Origin: a candidate division Zixibacteria bacterium SM23_81
GTDB taxonomy: Bacteria > SM23-81
NCBI GenBank assembly: GCA_001304015.1
Contig: LJUY01000003.1
Coordinates: 62,001-126,000 of the forward strand
Reading direction: 5' to 3'
DNA: 64,000 nucleotides
Numbering within the stretch: the stretch's first letter is position 1; the number at the start of each line of letters is the position of its first letter. The notes under the pieces were generated by a model. The model did not search any database and had not been told where the DNA came from. It saw only the letters and a program-made list of their open reading frames with translations. Made by a program: the position numbers and the translations under genes. Shown piece after piece: positions 44,227 through 53,581 of this stretch.

Positions 44227-46299
44227 CTATTCGCCCTTGCTCAAACTCCGGTCGAACTCGCCTACCTGGTTGGATGCGTCAGGTTTGTTGTCCACCCAGT
44301 CCACCGCCTTGACGGTGTAGAAGAAGTTTGTGTTCACATCGCCAGCAGCACCCGGATCGATATAGGTGGTATCGGCAGCGCCAGCCAGGGAGTCGCCAAC
44401 TGAACCCGCTTGTGTGCTCCGATAGACCACGTAACGGACCACGCCCACGTCATCGTCAGCCTGCGTCCACCAGAGGTGCATGTCTCCGGAGGAGCTTTTG
44501 GCCCCGCCCTCCAACTGGATGGCCAGGTCTGCGATGGTTTCTGGCGCCGTGGTATCGCTGACAGTGGTCTCCTGTTTCTCACAGAGCAGCCAGTGGTTGG
44601 GGTCCAGCTGTACATCCAGAGGCTCATCCTGCAGCACGAACTGGAAAAAATCCTGGGCATCGTCCACCGTCACTGTGTCCAAGATGCTCCCCGATGTGGT
44701 GGTAATTCCCAGCTCTACGGGCATATTGAAGATGGGCGCATTCTCCTGTATCTGGCTTATGGCGACATACAGCACATATCCTTTGGCTCCCTGGTTTGCA
44801 TACGACCACAGCAGAGAATACTCCGGAAATCCCTGGTCGTAGATCCACTGGTCGAAAAACCAATCCATATCCTGGCCGCTCTCGGCCTCACAGACCGCCT
44901 GGAAGTCGGCGGTCACGGCGTTGGCATAGGCATAGGTGGTCCCATACGTTCTCAGGATGTCGAAGAAGGTCGAGTCGCCCACCACGAAGCGCAGCATGTG
45001 CAGTACACAGCCGCCCTTCTCATACTCCGTGGGGGAATAGATGTAACCGGGGGGAGGGTCATAGATGGGAAAGCGGTGACCTGTGCTGTTCTCCCAGTTG
45101 GCATAGTAATCCTGCATATCATCCATGTAAATTTGAAGTCCCACTTCACCGTAAAGGTATTGCCACCAAAGGGCCTCGCAATAGGTGGCAAATCCTTCGT
45201 TGAGCCATACATCAGCAAAGTCGTCGTAGGTCACCCAGTCGCCCCACCACATGTGGGACAGCTCGTGAGCCACGACATGCTCCCAGTCCTGATTCCCGGT
45301 GATGGGGAAGCCCCAGGAGACGCAGGTCTGGTGTTCCATGGCTCCGCCCCAGTTGAAGGTGGCCATGGCGTACTTCTCCTCGATAAAGGGGTAGGGGCCG
45401 AACAGGTCGGCATAGCAGGCGATCATGTCGGGCAGGTTGGCGAAATCGGCCACGGCATCCGCGGAATCGCTGGCTGCGACCCAGATAGGAATCTCCATGG
45501 TATCCTGGTCGGTATAGTACCACATGCTAAAGGAGGTGTATTGGGAGATGACCACGCATATCAGGTAGGTGGAGATGGGATAGTCTTCGGACCATTGATA
45601 AATGGCCTTCGATCTTTTCTCATCAAGCTTAGATCCCACCAGCGTTCCGTTGGAGGCCACGATGTAGCCGGCCGGCACGGTGATGTTCAGGTCGGCGGTG
45701 GCCTTGTCGGAGGGATGATCGTAGCACGGGTACCAGCGATAGGCCCCTTCGGGAGCGCCGATGGAGTAGGTTATGCTAGGACTGATGAATAATCCCATTT
45801 GGACGAGGCCGGTGATGGGCCGTCCATGATAATAGACGGCCACCTGAAAGGTATCACCCTGGCTGACGGCTCCTCCCAGATCGACCAGAAGCTCATCGTC
45901 ATCCCGGGTATAGCTTTTTGACTCCCCGTTTACGGTGATGCTGTCGATGGTCATTCTGAAGAATCTCAGGTCAACGGTTGTCAAAGTGTCCGTCTGGCTT
46001 TGGCAGTCGATGAACACGGAGGCCGTCCGCACGGTATCGCCGGGGATGTCGATGTCCATGTTAATCTCATAATGCAACACATCGTAGGAGTGCGGTGTGT
46101 AGGATTTTTCGGCCCGCAGAACGGGCTCCAAGCGCGCCTTGCCCGCGCGCAGCATCTCCCTGTCCTGGGGACGGGGCAGCCTTTTGAGTATCTCAGCCCG
46201 GGAGAGATCCCTTGAGGGCTGATGCATCCTGGCCAGGGATGCCGACTGGCTTAACAAGACAACCACGATGATCACCGCTGACAGAAAACTTCTTTTCAT
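44227..46299 (-). CDS. secreted M1 family metallopeptidase with C-terminal Fn3-like module
   Basis: A 690-residue secreted aminopeptidase-type zinc peptidase. It has a signal peptide (MKRSFLSAVIIVVVLLSQSA), a substrate loop GGAMEHQTC in place of GAMEN, and the zinc motif HELSHMWWGDW (H345, E346, H349) with the third ligand Glu368 in WLNEGFATY. Residues 590-690 form an Fn3-like module (PETIADLAIQLEGG ... ending NQVGEFDRSLSKGE) that is almost the same as the end of the endonuclease at 36925. The mature enzyme probably works at the surface or outside. A good promoter and AGGAG ribosome site precede it. Confidence 0.9.
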   Translation of the reverse strand: MKRSFLSAVIIVVVLLSQSASLARMHQPSRDLSRAEILKRLPRPQDREMLRAGKARLEPVLRAEKSYTPHSYDVLHYEINMDIDIPGDTVRTASVFIDCQSQTDTLTTVDLRFFRMTIDSITVNGESKSYTRDDDELLVDLGGAVSQGDTFQVAVYYHGRPITGLVQMGLFISPSITYSIGAPEGAYRWYPCYDHPSDKATADLNITVPAGYIVASNGTLVGSKLDEKRSKAIYQWSEDYPISTYLICVVISQYTSFSMWYYTDQDTMEIPIWVAASDSADAVADFANLPDMIACYADLFGPYPFIEEKYAMATFNWGGAMEHQTCVSWGFPITGNQDWEHVVAHELSHMWWGDWVTYDDFADVWLNEGFATYCEALWWQYLYGEVGLQIYMDDMQDYYANWENSTGHRFPIYDPPPGYIYSPTEYEKGGCVLHMLRFVVGDSTFFDILRTYGTTYAYANAVTADFQAVCEAESGQDMDWFFDQWIYDQGFPEYSLLWSYANQGAKGYVLYVAISQIQENAPIFNMPVELGITTTSGSILDTVTVDDAQDFFQFVLQDEPLDVQLDPNHWLLCEKQETTVSDTTAPETIADLAIQLEGGAKSSSGDMHLWWTQADDDVGVVRYVVYRSTQAGSVGDSLAGAADTTYIDPGAAGDVNTNFFYTVKAVDWVDNKPDASNQVGEFDRSLSKGE

Positions 46300-46606
46300 G
46301 GGATTTCACTCCTGATTCGTTACTGATGAGGAAGGAAATGCATTGCTAATAATATGATATCATAAATGCTAAATTTTGTCAATCGAAAATATCAAACTCA
46401 TAAGAAGACTTCCACATCTATTGAGGAGGTTTTTTCTACCCGTGCTCTCCCTGGGTGTGATCGCCCATAATGGCTATTTAATACCTTGTTTGTGGATGAC
46501 AACGTCCATCAAGATCACGATATCCGTAAAGAGCGAAAGGAGGAAGTTGGGGAAACGTAACTATAGACATGTAACTATTTAATCAAATGATACTGCCAGG
46601 TTCGCT
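46300..46606. other. spacer with minus-strand promoter for M1 peptidase
   Basis: Apart from the promoter at 46354-46382 I see no conserved feature. AT-rich around 46340-46420. Confidence 0.5.
46354..46382 (-). promoter_or_regulatory. sigma70-like promoter for M1 peptidase
   Basis: On the minus strand TTGACA (46382-46377), a 17-nt spacer and TATCAT (46359-46354), about 55 nt before ATG 46299. Both boxes are near consensus. Confidence 0.65.
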
Positions 46607-47149
46607 TTATTTATGCCCCACCCAAACGGGATGTGCGAAATCTCGATCGTTTTTTTTAGAGATCACATACCCCTCAAGGATGGGCACATTTTCTACATCG
46701 ATAATCCTACCTATGACGAAAATAGCATCCCCCACAATGATGGTTTGTGACATATCACGGATGCCAGTTTCTTTTGGCAAAGGATGATCCAGTAAGAATA
46801 TAAAGCTATTCCCGTAAAATGCAGTTTTGGGATTGCGGAGCTGCCAGGAATAAACAATATCGCCAATTTGAATTTTGTCATCGCTGGTGTTGGCGATATG
46901 ACCACTCCATTTCACCACCTTTCCTCGCACCTTTTCGAAGTCATCAATTGCGTCTTGCCACGTCACCTGAGCATCTATTTGCTTCTTGATCGATTCCACG
47001 AACTCATCATCGCTCAGACTGAGCTTTCCATCACGGATATCTCTGTCAGTTACAGTGCCCACACATCCCAGGATCAACATAGCAATTGCAAAGCACGCAA
47101 CGGCTAATTCAATTCGAAAAAAGTATGTCAGTATCTTCCTCACAACCAT
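46607..47149 (-). CDS. hypothetical lipoprotein
   Basis: A 180-residue predicted lipoprotein: the signal ends in LILGC (Cys29) and the following sequence is soluble. KVVKWSGHIANTSDDKIQI followed by alternating hydrophobic strands resembles a small OB-fold-like barrel, but I do not recognise a family. It lies alone between the M1 peptidase and the cyclophilin. Its own promoter is not obvious. Confidence 0.6.
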   Translation of the reverse strand: MVVRKILTYFFRIELAVACFAIAMLILGCVGTVTDRDIRDGKLSLSDDEFVESIKKQIDAQVTWQDAIDDFEKVRGKVVKWSGHIANTSDDKIQIGDIVYSWQLRNPKTAFYGNSFIFLLDHPLPKETGIRDMSQTIIVGDAIFVIGRIIDVENVPILEGYVISKKNDRDFAHPVWVGHK

Positions 47150-47377
47150 TTGTTTTGTCCATTCTGCGGGAAACTGTTTTACTTAAACCTCTGGCATCTT
47201 GCATCAAGCTTTCTCACCAGTTTCCATAGTCTTAACCCAGTTTCGAGTCTTCACTCATGACCAGCGCTATGACTATCTATGCGAATGATAACACCCGCAA
47301 GGAGCGAGGTCAATAAAAAAAGGGTTGCGCAATGATCAACGAGTTGCACAACCCTCTTTTCATTCTGCCAGCAATCA
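47150..47377. repeat. spacer with GTTGC-family hairpin, copy 3
   Basis: Arms GGGTTGCGCAA and TTGCACAACCC (47322-47332 and 47344-47354) form a stable stem, with A-runs on one side and TCTTTT on the other. It is past the stop of the cyclophilin gene and probably terminates the long Bat operon. Related copies lie at 40355 and 44153. Confidence 0.6.
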
Positions 47378-48007
47378 TTAACGCGTCTCGATACTCACCC
47401 TCTCCATGACGATCTTCTCCAGGGGATTGTCCCTCTTGTCCCGGTTGGCATTGGCGATCTTGTCCACCACGTCCATTCCGTCAATGACTCGGCCGAAGAC
47501 CGTGTACTGGCCGTCCAGATCTGGTCGAGCCTTATGGCAGATGAAAAACTGGCTGCCGGCGCTGTTGGGATCGGGCTTGCGGGCCATAGAGAGAGTGCCG
47601 CGTTTGTGTGGCCGGTCGTTGAACTCCGCGTCGATGGTATACCCGGGACCTCCAGTGCCATCATTGGAGCGGTTGTCATCCCTGGTCAGGGGACAGCCTG
47701 CTTGAATCATGAAGCCGGGGATGACCCGATGGAAATAGATGCCATCGTAATATTCCTCTCGCGCCAGCTTCTTGAAATTGGCCACGTGGTTGGGGGCATC
47801 ATTCTCGAAGAACTCCAGGACGATAGTGCCCAGAGTGGTCTGGATCACGGCTACCTCTTTTCCGTTGCCGGACTCTGGAGCGACTTCCCCTATTGGTTCT
47901 GTCGCCTCTTTCTCGACCTCGACTTTGGCCTCCTCCTTGCGGCAGCCGATCGCGATAAGCAGCGCCACAGCGAGAAAGCCAACAAGCAATGTTTGCCTAT
48001 TGAGCAT
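47378..48007 (-). CDS. cyclophilin-type peptidyl-prolyl isomerase lipoprotein
   Basis: A 209-residue foldase; the signal peptide ends in the lipobox IAIGC (Cys22) and an acidic linker follows. The cyclophilin core is complete: YYDGIYFHRVIPGFMIQAG with the active-site FHR, GTLSMARKPDPNSAGSQFFI, and DGQYTVFGRVIDGMDVV. It likely assists folding of exported proteins in the periplasm. It is the last gene of the Bat operon, 30 nt after batE. Confidence 0.9.
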   Translation of the reverse strand: MLNRQTLLVGFLAVALLIAIGCRKEEAKVEVEKEATEPIGEVAPESGNGKEVAVIQTTLGTIVLEFFENDAPNHVANFKKLAREEYYDGIYFHRVIPGFMIQAGCPLTRDDNRSNDGTGGPGYTIDAEFNDRPHKRGTLSMARKPDPNSAGSQFFICHKARPDLDGQYTVFGRVIDGMDVVDKIANANRDKRDNPLEKIVMERVSIETR

Positions 48008-48037
48008 ACCTGCCTCCCTTTGGTGAAAGAAAAGAGA

Positions 48038-48808
48038 TCAGATGATCTCGGCGATTTCCTGCGGAATCCAGCCGGCTAGGCCGTTGGGCAGAGAGATGAG
48101 ATACCACCCTTCTCTCTGTTGGCGAATCCTGGCTTTCGTTCCCTCGTGAATGGTGAAGATCTTGGTGTATTCATCGCCAGGACCACTTCTGGCATCGGAA
48201 ACGGGATTCAAGATAATAATCCAAGACACCATTTGCTGCCCGTGGATGTTACCCAACAAAGAGGCAACGCCGATAATCAGCATCACACCGGCGATGAAAC
48301 TGGCCAGAAGGAGTCTTTTCCGGGCTACATGGCTTCGCGTCCAGATGGTCACCAACACAAGGGCCGCGGTGATGATGTACAGGAAAAAAGAAACCCGGGT
48401 CAGCTCCGCGATGCTCATGGACCGCGCCGGCCAGGTGAAGACCCCCATGAAACGGGGCGTTTTTTCTGAGGCGATTTTGTCCACGGTCAGCTGGCTGGCT
48501 AGGGCTAGGTTGGCGGCCACATCCTGGTCGCGGGGCAAAAGCCTTTTAGCCCTTTCGTAGAAGAGGATAGCCCGGCCCAGCTGGTTGTCCTTGAAGTAGG
48601 CGTTGCCCAGGTTGTAAAGCACCGCTCCGTTGGTGAATCCCGATTCCAGAATCTTTTCGTAAGTCTTGATAGCCTCTGGGAATTTCCCTTCCCCATAGGC
48701 CTGGTTGGCCTGCTGGTAAAGTCCTGAGGCCGCACTTTGGGCTAGGCTCCACTTGGGAAAGCTGGGGAGCAGAACAAAGGCCAGAGCTACGAGAAGAAAG
48801 TGTTTCAT
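48038..48808 (-). CDS. batE: BatE-like TPR/SH3 protein
   Basis: A 256-residue membrane protein. A signal sequence (to about residue 23) leads to two TPR repeats (GLYQQANQAYGEGKFPEAIKTY... and LGNAYFKDNQLGRAILFY), two membrane helices (residues 140-157 and 167-186) and an SH3b domain at the end (SDARSGPGDEYTKIFTIHEG). This layout is BatE of the Bacteroides aerotolerance group. Function in the Bat complex is unknown; it is usually placed in periplasmic stress tolerance. Confidence 0.82.
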   Translation of the reverse strand: MKHFLLVALAFVLLPSFPKWSLAQSAASGLYQQANQAYGEGKFPEAIKTYEKILESGFTNGAVLYNLGNAYFKDNQLGRAILFYERAKRLLPRDQDVAANLALASQLTVDKIASEKTPRFMGVFTWPARSMSIAELTRVSFFLYIITAALVLVTIWTRSHVARKRLLLASFIAGVMLIIGVASLLGNIHGQQMVSWIIILNPVSDARSGPGDEYTKIFTIHEGTKARIRQQREGWYLISLPNGLAGWIPQEIAEII

Positions 48809-48829
48809 GCTGTCTATCCCTCAGTCGGG

Positions 48830-50740
48830 TCACAAATCCGATTTTTCCAGCCGGGCGAGGAGGTTTCTGACACGCTTTAATATGGTCTCCATGTCGGCCA
48901 GCTGGGCGCTGGCAGGAGCAAAGCGAGAATAATCGCAGGTCTGCGTGAAGTCCAAAATTTCTTCCAGGAGTTGACCCTCCAGCTGGTATTTCTTAAGCTC
49001 ATCCCGGAGCTGCTGCGCGGTGACTCCGCACGCGGAGATGTTGAGCTTGTCCCCCAAATAGTCATATAGGACCTTGGCCACCGCTCCGTAGAATTGGGGT
49101 AAGGATTCAGCTCGCATCAGCTTTTGGGCGGCTCGAAGACCTTGACGGGCCTGTCGATGAGCCCTTCGATAGCGAGCATATCCCGCGTCACGACTGATTC
49201 GATCTCGTCGTCTACGGGCGACGATGGCACAGCAAACGGCCATGAGAGGTACGATCTGCAAGATCCAGAAAAATCGGTTTCGAAAAAGATCGTCTCTTTG
49301 GTTTTTGAGCACCACAGAGCTGGGTTTGATGTAGCGGATGTCCTGGCCGACCACCTTGATTTCCTCTCTGCCTAGGCCCACGACCAGAGGGAATTCACCT
49401 TTCTCGCCGGGAAGAACGTCGATGGCAATGGGCTTGGTGCTGGCGATATGATAAGCTTTACCAGCGGGATCGAAGTAAGGAAGCTTGAGGGATTCGATCC
49501 GGTATTGGCCCTGTTCTTTGGGGATCAAGACATACTGATACGTTTTAGCTCCGCCGATAGCGTTCCCGGCCGGGGAGATATCCTCTTGAACCTCCGGCTC
49601 GAAGGAGGTGAAGTTGTCTAACGCCGGCAGCTGTGGAGGAAGGAGGGTTTTCAGATTGCCCTGCCCACGGACCTCCACGGTCAGCTTCAAAGGCTCGCCC
49701 GCCTTGACCTGGTTCTGGTCCACGCTGGCCTTCAGGGAGAATTGACCCACCGCTCCCGTGAAGGATGGAGGTTTTCCACCCTGGGGCAGGGGCTGGACCA
49801 TAATGGTGGCTGGCTCGCTGGCAATCCTGACCCTCTTTGTGCGGCCCCAGAAGTCGAAGATATCCCGGCTGCGCACCTGCAGGTCACAGAGGAGCTCCAT
49901 CGGTTCAATCTCGATGTCCCCGGAAGTTGTGGGGAACAGAGCCAGTTTTTTCAGCACGGCTACCTGATAGCGCTTGCCACCGATGACCTTTTGCTGGAAA
50001 TTCAAGCGGTCGGCGGCATAAATCTCCTCTGTCCAGAATCCCGTGAAGGTTGGCTGCTGTCCATATTGGACATTAGTCAGGGAGGTTCGATTGTAAAGCG
50101 CATAGGTGACCGTGACTTGCTGGTTCTGAAAGACCTTTCTGCGATCAAACTCGGCCCGCACAAAGAGATCCTGACCCGCTAATTCCTCTGGGACCGATGG
50201 GGCTTGGGGCGTTCGTATCCCCGGAGAACGCCCCTTTTGGCTTTTCCCGGAAACAGAGCCAGCCACCACCTGGATGTCGATGGGCTCAGTCTGGTAGGTT
50301 TGACCCTTGAACTTCAAGGTGGCTGCGCCAATGGTAGTCTTGCCCACATCTAGCGGCCGGAGACTGTAGATGTAATCGATGGTTTTGGAAGAGGTCATCT
50401 TTCCGTTTACGATGGAGAACTGGGATGAGCTGGAGGAATTGGTGCCCACGACTTCAAATTGTTCTAAAGAGGGCAGCTGTGGCTCAGAGATACCTCCCAC
50501 ATCTTTGCCCGAGACTGAGACGGTAAGCGTGAGCGAGTCGTCCAGGCCCACCTGGGTGCGATCCACCGAGGCGGTGAAGGTCAGTTCTGCACCTTGGGTT
50601 CTCACAACAGTGCCCCAGATGGCGCATAGAACCAGGATGAGTGAGAGGATAGTTTTGTGAGTGAAGATATGCGGGAATTCTCCCAAAATAGTCCTATCTC
50701 TGGTGGTCAATACCGGATTTCCTTCTTTCACCAGTCCCAT
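48830..50740 (-). CDS. batD: BatD family protein
   Basis: A 636-residue inner-membrane-anchored protein. A signal/anchor lies at about residues 27-46, then beta-rich repeats (LTFTASVDRTQVGLDDSLTL; later KASVDQNQVKAGEPLKLTVE), a membrane helix near residue 500, and a basic cytoplasmic tail (RRRRDRISRDAGYARYRRAH). This is the BatD layout. It starts inside the end of batC (13-nt overlap). BatD, with the VWA proteins BatA and BatB, forms a complex of unproven biochemical role. Confidence 0.85.
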   Translation of the reverse strand: MGLVKEGNPVLTTRDRTILGEFPHIFTHKTILSLILVLCAIWGTVVRTQGAELTFTASVDRTQVGLDDSLTLTVSVSGKDVGGISEPQLPSLEQFEVVGTNSSSSSQFSIVNGKMTSSKTIDYIYSLRPLDVGKTTIGAATLKFKGQTYQTEPIDIQVVAGSVSGKSQKGRSPGIRTPQAPSVPEELAGQDLFVRAEFDRRKVFQNQQVTVTYALYNRTSLTNVQYGQQPTFTGFWTEEIYAADRLNFQQKVIGGKRYQVAVLKKLALFPTTSGDIEIEPMELLCDLQVRSRDIFDFWGRTKRVRIASEPATIMVQPLPQGGKPPSFTGAVGQFSLKASVDQNQVKAGEPLKLTVEVRGQGNLKTLLPPQLPALDNFTSFEPEVQEDISPAGNAIGGAKTYQYVLIPKEQGQYRIESLKLPYFDPAGKAYHIASTKPIAIDVLPGEKGEFPLVVGLGREEIKVVGQDIRYIKPSSVVLKNQRDDLFRNRFFWILQIVPLMAVCCAIVARRRRDRISRDAGYARYRRAHRQARQGLRAAQKLMRAESLPQFYGAVAKVLYDYLGDKLNISACGVTAQQLRDELKKYQLEGQLLEEILDFTQTCDYSRFAPASAQLADMETILKRVRNLLARLEKSDL

Positions 50741-51564
50741 TCCGTCTTTAAACCCTTTCTTATTTGACCCCGCCGATATTCCTCTTGAGCCTTTTTCTCC
50801 TGCTCTTTCAGGGCGTTAAGCAGCTGGACTGCTTCTTCCTGAGACATCTGCCCCGGCTCTTGAGGCTGAGGTGGAGCTGGTTCCTGATCCTCTTTCTTCT
50901 CCTCCTTCTGGCCTTTCTGTTCCTCCTGGGGCTTTTCCTCCTGCTCCCCTGGTTCCCGCTGCTTCTGGCTCTGCTCCTGTTGTTTTTCTTCTCCATCCTG
51001 CCCTTCTGGCTGCTGCTGGTCCTGTTGATTTTCCTGAGATTCCTGGTCTTGAGATTGCTGGGATTGCTGCTGAGAGTTTTCCGGTAGCTTTTTCTGAATG
51101 AACTCCAGATTATATTTGGCATCCCTATCGTCGGGATTGATTCTCAAGGCGTTCTTGTAGGCCTCTATGGCCTCCTGGAGGTTACCCAGACGATAGTGAA
51201 CATTTCCCATGTTATAATTGGTCATTCCGGCGAGCTGCTTATCCTGGCTCGACAAGACATTTCCATACTCAACCTGGGCTTCTTGCCACTTCTCCTGCTT
51301 GTAAAGAGCGTTCCCGATATTGTAGTGCAAGGGGGAGGACTCTGGATCCTCCAGCTGGGCGTCCCGATACTCTTTGAGAGCCTGCTGGTAGTTTCCCTGG
51401 CCATATTCTTTGTTTCCTTTGCGGACTTTACCAGCCACAGAGCCCCATGCACTGGTGGGTATTGCAGTGAATAGCAGGACCCAGGAGATGGTGACCCAAG
51501 CGCATCCTCTAAGCGGAACATATAACCGAAGCAAAGGGGAGGTTCGCTCAACGGTTCGGCTCAT
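50728..51564 (-). CDS. batC: BatC-like TPR protein
   Basis: A 278-residue protein with a signal sequence and three or four TPR repeats (KGNKEYGQGNYQQALKEY, NIGNALYKQEKWQEAQVEY, NMGNVHYRLGNLQEAIEAY). The last 110 residues are almost entirely Gln, Glu, Lys and Pro: a low-complexity, disordered tail before the final RKGLKTEWDW. Family members have shorter tails. It overlaps batB by 17 nt. Confidence 0.8.
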   Translation of the reverse strand: MSRTVERTSPLLRLYVPLRGCAWVTISWVLLFTAIPTSAWGSVAGKVRKGNKEYGQGNYQQALKEYRDAQLEDPESSPLHYNIGNALYKQEKWQEAQVEYGNVLSSQDKQLAGMTNYNMGNVHYRLGNLQEAIEAYKNALRINPDDRDAKYNLEFIQKKLPENSQQQSQQSQDQESQENQQDQQQPEGQDGEEKQQEQSQKQREPGEQEEKPQEEQKGQKEEKKEDQEPAPPQPQEPGQMSQEEAVQLLNALKEQEKKAQEEYRRGQIRKGLKTEWDW

Positions 51565-52570
51565 CTTTTGATCTCCTTTTCCTGTCGCCTAGGATGATCT
51601 CAGTCATCAGCAGCACAACGCCGGCCAGGACGAAAAACTGATAGCGATCCTCTCGGACGTCGAACTCTTTGGATTTCAATTCTTTTCTCTCCAACTGCGA
51701 GAGGTCCTCCAAAATTCCATCCAGTTCCATCTCGCCCATGGTGGCTCGAAAGTACTTGCCATCAGTCTCTAGAGCAATTTTCTGAAGAGCGGTCTGATCC
51801 AGTTTGGACATCACCGTCTCTCCACGGTGATCTTTTTTATACTCCACAAGCACCCCGAGCTCGTCCCTGATGGGGATGGGCACTCCGCCAGGCGAGCCAA
51901 CACCGATGGTGTAAATGCGAATGCCTTGTTCAGCCGCACTCTTGGCTGCCGCTACAGGATCGGAACGATGGTCCTCTCCGTCGGTGATCAGGATGATCAC
52001 CTTATACTTCCGCTCTTTTTGCTCGAAGACCCCTATGGCTGTCTGGATGGCCTGACCGATGGCCGTTCCCGCTTTGGGTATGGTTTCGAAGTCGATGATG
52101 TCCAAAAACATCTTGGCAGCCCCGTAATCCAATGTCAGGGGACACTGTACGAAGGCGTCGCCGGCAAAGGCCACCAGAGCCACCCGATCACCTTTCAGGC
52201 GATCGATAAGGCTTGAGACCTCGTGTTTGGCCCGCTGCATCCTGTTGGGCTTGATGTCTTCAGCCAGCATGCTGTCGGATGTGTCCATGACGATGGCGAT
52301 GTCCATCCCTTTTCTCCTCATCATGCGCAACTTCTTGCCGTATTGCGGACGCGCCAAGGCCAGCACCGTTGCCAAAACGGCCAGGATCACCAGACCAGCT
52401 TTAATGGCCTGCTTGCGGTGACTGACGGAGTCGGTCAGACGGTGGGATAGGATTGGATGGACGAAGGTGGACAAGGCTTTCTGTTTTCGTCGAAAGGCCA
52501 CGATCAGGAAGATGATCAGAATGGGGATGAGCCAGAGGAGAGAGAGCATTTGGGAATGGGCGAAATGCAT
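51548..52570 (-). CDS. batB: BatB-like VWA membrane protein
   Basis: A 340-residue inner-membrane protein. Two helices at the N terminus (residues 8-23 and 57-75) are followed by a von Willebrand A domain with a full MIDAS (DTSDSMLAED, then TDGEDH), and a C-terminal helix. VWA domains bind partner proteins through a metal ion. It lies 12 nt from batA, and both share ALARPQ before the VWA domain. Confidence 0.86.
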   Translation of the reverse strand: MHFAHSQMLSLLWLIPILIIFLIVAFRRKQKALSTFVHPILSHRLTDSVSHRKQAIKAGLVILAVLATVLALARPQYGKKLRMMRRKGMDIAIVMDTSDSMLAEDIKPNRMQRAKHEVSSLIDRLKGDRVALVAFAGDAFVQCPLTLDYGAAKMFLDIIDFETIPKAGTAIGQAIQTAIGVFEQKERKYKVIILITDGEDHRSDPVAAAKSAAEQGIRIYTIGVGSPGGVPIPIRDELGVLVEYKKDHRGETVMSKLDQTALQKIALETDGKYFRATMGEMELDGILEDLSQLERKELKSKEFDVREDRYQFFVLAGVVLLMTEIILGDRKRRSKDEPNR

Positions 52571-52582
52571 CGGTCTTGTTCC

Positions 52583-53572
52583 TCAGGGAATTTTCCGGAA
52601 TCGGGTATGGGCCAGGATGACCTCCATCATCAGCAGGACAAAGGCAGGCATGAGAGCGATATGAAACTTTTCGGAGTATTCCACATACTCTTTAGTCTTT
52701 ACCTGGGTCTTTTCCAGCTGGTCAATCTCAGCGTAGATCTGGCCGAGCTTTTCGGCGTTCGTGGCTCGAAAGTACTGGCCGCCTGTGATGCTGGCGATCT
52801 CCATCAGGGTCTGCTCGTCGATCTCCACCGGCATCTGCACGTAGCGTTTTCCGAAGATGTGATCTTCAACGGGGTAGGGGGCGGTGCCCTTTGTCCCGGC
52901 ACCGATGGCGTAGATCTTGATGCTCAGAGCCTCAGCCATGCGGGCGGCGGTGATGGGGTCAATCTGCCCTCGGTTGTTGATCCCATCGGTGAGCAAGATA
53001 ATCACCTTGCTCTTGGCCGATGAGTCCTGCAGCCGGTTGATGCTGGTTCCAAGGGCCATGCCAATAGCCGTGCCATCCTCGATCATGCCAATGTGGATGC
53101 GATCCAGGAGTGCCAGCAGGATGTCTTGGTCCAGGGTCAAAGGACACTGGGTGAAACTCTGGCCGGCGAAAACAACCATGCCCATGCGATCATTTTTTCG
53201 ACCTGAGATGAACTGAGCCGCAGCCTCTTTGGCCACATGCAGCCGGTTTTTCGGTTTGAAATCTTCGGCTTTCATGCTGCCGGAAACGTCCAAACAGAGG
53301 ATAATGTCGATTCCCTCGGTGAGGATCTCCTCGCTGTGGCGGCCCGATTGGGGTCTGGCCAGGGCTAAGATGAATAGAAAGAGTGCCAGTGCTCTCAGAA
53401 TTATCGGCACCAAATGCAGGTGTGGGGGCCGAGAGCGCTGGGCTGACCTTACCAGGCTCAGATCCGAGTAAATGAGGCTGCTCCTGCGTCTTTTTCTGCG
53501 GCTCAGGGTCCACCAGATGATACCGGGTATCATCAGCAACAGCAACAGATAGTATGGGTGAGCTAGGCGCAC
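52583..53572 (-). CDS. batA: BatA-like VWA membrane protein
   Basis: A 329-residue paralogue of batB with the same topology. The MIDAS is DVSGSMKAED, with LTDGINNRG as the later metal loop and VVFAGQSFTQCPLTLDQ in between. It lies 9 nt after the BatD-like gene and 12 nt before batB. Complex partners are expected to be BatB and BatD. Confidence 0.87.
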   Translation of the reverse strand: MRLAHPYYLLLLLMIPGIIWWTLSRRKRRRSSLIYSDLSLVRSAQRSRPPHLHLVPIILRALALFLFILALARPQSGRHSEEILTEGIDIILCLDVSGSMKAEDFKPKNRLHVAKEAAAQFISGRKNDRMGMVVFAGQSFTQCPLTLDQDILLALLDRIHIGMIEDGTAIGMALGTSINRLQDSSAKSKVIILLTDGINNRGQIDPITAARMAEALSIKIYAIGAGTKGTAPYPVEDHIFGKRYVQMPVEIDEQTLMEIASITGGQYFRATNAEKLGQIYAEIDQLEKTQVKTKEYVEYSEKFHIALMPAFVLLMMEVILAHTRFRKIP

Positions 53573-53581
53573 CTTGTGACC

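Noticed and set aside
46587-46787. Plus-strand open frame over the lipoprotein
   Set aside because: Shadow of the lipoprotein gene on the minus strand, which has a clear signal peptide.
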